From Actinomycetes bacterium (lineage in GTDB: Bacteria > Actinomycetota > Acidimicrobiia > UBA5794), in assembly GCA_030598305.1 (NCBI GenBank), contig JAUVQC010000042.1:1-8632 (forward strand): 8,632 bases of DNA, in the 5' to 3' direction. Below the pieces are notes generated by a model. The model searched no databases. It worked only from the letters and a program-made list of their open reading frames with translations, and was not told the DNA's origin. This document shows, in pieces, positions 6,681-8,632 of this stretch. Made by a program: the position numbers and the translations under genes. The stretch's first letter is position 1; each line of letters begins with the position of its first letter.

Positions 6681-7115
6681 ATGCACCTCGACCTTACCCA
6701 ACGCTCCGATCTGGCCCTCCGGGCACTCGATGTGATCAACAGATCCGGGGGAGAGATCGTCAGCGGTCCCGAAATCGCCAAAGTGCTCGGCATCTCCGCC
6801 CACTACCTCGGAACGATCATGGGACCGCTCACGAGGGCTGGGTGGGTTCGTTCCTCGACAGGGCCGACCGGCGGGTATCGGCTCGCAACGATTGTCTCTG
6901 ATCGCTCGTTGCTCGACCTGATCGAAGCGATGGAGGGCGCCGTCGACCGTGATACCTGTATGCACAAAGATCCAATGCGACCAGTCGAAGAACTTTGCGC
7001 TCTCCACGAACCATGGACCCGCGCAAGGGACGCCCTGCTGGACGAATTGTCCGCCACAAACCTTGGGGATGTTCTCGGACCGGACGACAGCGGAACGGTG
7101 GAGTACATCAGGTGA
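6681..7115 (+). CDS. Rrf2-family transcriptional regulator 2 (two-cysteine type)
   Basis: The product has 144 residues and aligns with regulator 1 without gaps through Cys106; 37 of the first 66 residues are identical. It has MHLDLTQRSDLA, ISAHYLGTIMGPLTRAGWV and the wing GPTGGY. The cluster loop has Cys93 and Cys106 but Arg at 100, and fewer histidines than regulator 1 (His95 only), so its cluster ligation, if any, must differ. Asp10 is kept. The C-terminal tail is about nine residues longer than in regulator 1 (ending GTVEYIR). ATG 6681 lies nine bases after the previous stop and has no clear Shine-Dalgarno, suggesting translation coupled to the upstream gene. Its TGA overlaps the GTG of the cytochrome gene. 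Being a recent-looking paralogue in one operon with regulator 1, it could form heterodimers with it; that is inference. Confidence 0.91.
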   Translation: MHLDLTQRSDLALRALDVINRSGGEIVSGPEIAKVLGISAHYLGTIMGPLTRAGWVRSSTGPTGGYRLATIVSDRSLLDLIEAMEGAVDRDTCMHKDPMRPVEELCALHEPWTRARDALLDELSATNLGDVLGPDDSGTVEYIR

Positions 7116-7507
7116 AGGCGAGCACAGTGCTCCTCGTTGTCGTGTTCTTCGCGCTCGCACCTGTCGCGTGCACCGGGAACAATGCGTCCGATGGTGCCGA
7201 CCAAAGCATTCCGGACATCATCGTCCCCGGCGATCCGCTCGCGGGTGCCGATGCCTATAGGGCCATATGCTCGAACTGCCATGGCAGGGACCTCCAAGGC
7301 GTCGGTGGACTCGGCAAGCAGCTCGTACCAGGCGACTTCGTCGTTGATATGTCAGAGGATGAGCTTGTTGCGTTCATCATCATCGGGAGACCGAGGGATC
7401 ACCCAGACAACACGACCGGCGTCGACATGCTGCCGCGGGGTGGCAATCCCTCGCTCAGCGACCAGTCGATCCACGACATCGCCGCGTACCTGAAGGCCCA
7501 GAACTGA
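7112..7507 (+). CDS. Small c-type cytochrome, probable lipoprotein
   Basis: The product has 131 residues. A signal-like N-terminus (VKASTVLLVVVFFALAPVAC) ends at Cys20, which could be lipidated although the lipobox is unusual (Pro at -3, then Val-Ala-Cys). A polar linker of about 25 residues follows, then one class I cytochrome c domain: the haem motif CSNCH at 53-57 and the likely sixth ligand Met106 in GVDMLPRGGNPSLSDQSI, with a C-terminal helix IHDIAAYLKAQ. It should carry one haem and act outside the membrane as an electron carrier; partner oxidase or reductase is not in the window. The GTG at 7112-7114 shares four bases with the upstream stop (GTGA) and has GGAG at 7099-7102, eight bases before it; longer in-frame starts would lie inside regulator 2. 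Translational coupling with an Rrf2 regulator suggests that this cytochrome belongs to what the regulators control. Confidence 0.92.
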   Translation: MKASTVLLVVVFFALAPVACTGNNASDGADQSIPDIIVPGDPLAGADAYRAICSNCHGRDLQGVGGLGKQLVPGDFVVDMSEDELVAFIIIGRPRDHPDNTTGVDMLPRGGNPSLSDQSIHDIAAYLKAQN

Positions 7508-7562
7508 CCTCCCATGATCGCAATACCATCCGGAATGCCCCCCGCTATCGTTCCACTATCCC

Positions 7563-7589
7563 TATATTGCTATCTAACGGATTAAGGAA
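7563..7589 (+). promoter_or_regulatory. -10 box and partial operator match ahead of the third Rrf2 gene
   Basis: TATATT (7563-7568; five of six) is a likely -10 box; no good -35 is found 15 to 19 bases upstream. A 23-base stretch at 7567-7589 matches the palindrome at 6222-6244 in 13 of 23 positions, ending ATTAAGGAA against AATAAGGAA. It lies in almost the same place relative to the -10 box (offset four bases here, five there). The left half is degenerate. Caution: AAGGA at 7584-7588 also serves as the Shine-Dalgarno, so part of the match may reflect that. Confidence 0.4.
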
Positions 7590-7594
7590 ATTTC

Positions 7595-8014
7595 GTGCGC
7601 CTTGAGATGACCAAGAAATCAGACCTCGCCCTCAAGGCAATGCGTTGTGTCGGTGACGCCGATAGCGAGACCATTGCCGGAAAACTGCTCGCGGAGAACC
7701 TCGGCATCACGACGCACTATCTACCCCAGGTGATCTCCCCACTGGTCAAGGCCGGCTGGATCTCATCAACCCCGGGACCGCGGGGCGGCTATCGACTCCT
7801 CGCCAACCTCGATGATGTTTCCGTCCTCGACGTGATAGAGGTCATCGAGGGTCGGATCGAGGACCAGGGCTGCGTCCAGCGCGGAATACCGTGCCCTGAA
7901 TTTGATCTGTGCGCGCTCCACGACCCATGGCAGAAGGCCAGGGACGCGATGGTCGTTGAACTTGCAGCCGCAACGGTCGGTGGCAGTGTCAGGCCCTGCA
8001 AGGACCTCATCTAG
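7595..8014 (+). CDS. Rrf2-family transcriptional regulator 3 (three-cysteine type)
   Basis: The product has 139 residues and aligns with regulator 1 without gaps through Cys106; 36 of the first 66 residues are identical. It has the start VRLEMTKKSDLA, the recognition region ITTHYLPQVISPLVKAGWI and the wing GPRGGY. Unlike its two neighbours it has the complete cysteine triad Cys93, Cys100 and Cys106 (CX6CX5C), one residue wider than the CX5CX5C of IscR and Streptomyces NsrR. With Asp10 it has all residues expected for an NsrR/IscR-like iron-sulfur cluster. Extra cysteines occur at 18 and near the C-terminus. The GTG start at 7595 is supported by AAGGA six bases upstream and by alignment with regulator 1's Met1; the next ATG, at codon 5, would cut into the conserved helix. 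It follows the cytochrome gene by 87 bases with its own probable -10 box. It may be the actual sensor of the set; this is inference. Confidence 0.93.
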   Translation: MRLEMTKKSDLALKAMRCVGDADSETIAGKLLAENLGITTHYLPQVISPLVKAGWISSTPGPRGGYRLLANLDDVSVLDVIEVIEGRIEDQGCVQRGIPCPEFDLCALHDPWQKARDAMVVELAAATVGGSVRPCKDLI

Positions 8015-8086
8015 CGAGTGCGCTGACCACAAGCGCCCCGTCCAAAGGCGCGCTGTATTCGAGGTTCGTTCGTATCCTTCCTGACC

Positions 8087-8632
8087 ATGACTGACACTTC
8101 CTCGAGCCTCCCCATCTGCATCTACTGCGGCACGCCGAGGCCGGCTGACGAAACTCGTTGTCCCAATTGCGGAAAGCCGTGGATCGACATCACCGTTGAC
8201 AAACCGACGACTCCCGCAGCTCCCGCCGCCGTGGCGGCCGGTGCTGCAACCCGAGCCGCTACACCACCACCCGCTGCGCCTCCACCGCCGGACTCGCCAC
8301 CGCCCGACGCAACCAGCGAATTCGGGTTCGATGACTGGACACCACCCCCGGAACCGAAGGGTGGCAAGGCAAAGTGGCTGATACCGCTCGTTCTCATGAT
8401 CGCCGTTGGTGCTCTGTGGGCATTCGTATTCGTGGACCGTGGCACAACATCGGCAACAACGACCGTGGTCGCAAGCGACACATCCACCTCCGAGGCTACA
8501 ACAACCACACAACAGACAGAGACAACGACAACGCAAGCAGAGACAACGACGACGAGCTCGACAACGACAACGGTTCCATACCCAGCAGCCGAGTCTTGGC
8601 TTGCGTCAGGCGATCCGATACCTCTGCGGGAG
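8087..8632 (+). CDS. Zinc-ribbon membrane protein with Thr-rich outer linker, 3' end beyond window
   Basis: The frame is open for 182 codons to the window edge. It starts with a zinc ribbon (ICIYCG at 10-15, RCPNCGKPW at 24-32; Cys 11, 14, 25, 28). A Pro/Ala-rich stretch (about 40-75, with PPPAAPPPP) and an acidic patch (FGFDDW) follow. One membrane helix lies at about 97-116, preceded by KGGKAKW, so the ribbon should be cytoplasmic. After the helix comes a Thr/Ser/Glu-rich linker (about 120-165), then PYPAAESWLASGDPIPLRE, perhaps the start of an outer domain. This architecture is common in actinobacterial proteins that connect a cytoplasmic ribbon to an extracellular sensing or binding domain, but the decisive domain is missing. 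ATG 8087 lacks a Shine-Dalgarno; TATCCT at 8073-8078 may be a -10 box of a near-leaderless message. The 72 bases before it hold a weak hairpin (8033-8051) without a T-run. Confidence 0.82.
   Translation, partial: MTDTSSSLPICIYCGTPRPADETRCPNCGKPWIDITVDKPTTPAAPAAVAAGAATRAATPPPAAPPPPDSPPPDATSEFGFDDWTPPPEPKGGKAKWLIPLVLMIAVGALWAFVFVDRGTTSATTTVVASDTSTSEATTTTQQTETTTTQAETTTTSSTTTTVPYPAAESWLASGDPIPLRE
8517..8554 (+). repeat. Short in-frame direct repeat in the Thr-rich linker
   Basis: Two 17-base copies, 8517-8533 and 8538-8554, differ at one base and are offset by 21 bases, that is seven codons. Both encode the C-terminal part of a Thr/Glu run (ETTTT). It lies in a wider ACA/ACG-rich low-complexity tract coding for Thr, so it probably reflects repeat expansion or slippage in a flexible linker. 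Confidence 0.5.

Noticed and set aside
8033..8051. GCGCC / GGCGC hairpin after regulator 3
   Set aside because: Five-base stem with a nine-base loop and no T-run; expected by chance in GC-rich DNA.
7766..8536. Leftward open frame with many Cys and Gly
   Set aside because: It is the reverse of regulator 3 and of the zinc-ribbon gene; the cysteine and glycine runs mirror Thr- and Pro-rich codons.
8454..8575. Possible CRISPR-like or tandem-repeat array
   Set aside because: The repeats are ACA/ACG codons for Thr in an open reading frame, with no spacers of regular length.

Overview
The window looks like chromosomal DNA of a GC-rich actinobacterium. The short HrdB/SigB-like sigma factor, the actinobacterial-style membrane proteins, the zinc-ribbon protein with a Thr-rich extracytoplasmic linker, and the frequent absence of Shine-Dalgarno sequences all fit; Acidimicrobiia is my best guess, by inference only. 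Genes are tightly packed, and no rRNA, tRNA, CRISPR, insertion sequence or phage gene is visible.

Left part (1-2205): a 5' part of an oligopeptidase B gene runs leftward off the window, ending just after its catalytic-serine motif. Divergent from it is a LOG-like Rossmann-fold gene, whose 3' end overlaps the end of a leftward membrane-protein gene.

Middle part (2186-5479), all leftward: in transcription order, a membrane-anchored protein with four extracytoplasmic cysteines, an RpoD-type sigma factor with its own promoter and a long leader, a two-CBS-domain protein, and a four-helix membrane protein.

Right part (5547-8632), all rightward: a LysE/RhtB exporter with an apparently leaderless promoter, then the most interesting segment. 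This holds three Rrf2-family regulators of near-identical architecture. The first two form an apparent operon with a small lipoprotein-like cytochrome c whose GTG start overlaps the second regulator's stop; the third follows as a separate unit. The three align without gaps over about 106 residues, but only the third carries the three-cysteine set typical of iron-sulfur Rrf2 sensors. The first two lack the middle cysteine. A strong promoter (ATGACG-N17-TATAAT) precedes the first regulator, with a 23-bp imperfect palindrome covering the start of transcription; a partial match lies at the same place ahead of the third. I infer an autoregulated, cross-regulated iron-sulfur/redox/NO-sensing module controlling a respiratory or redox cytochrome. 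The window ends inside a zinc-ribbon membrane protein gene.
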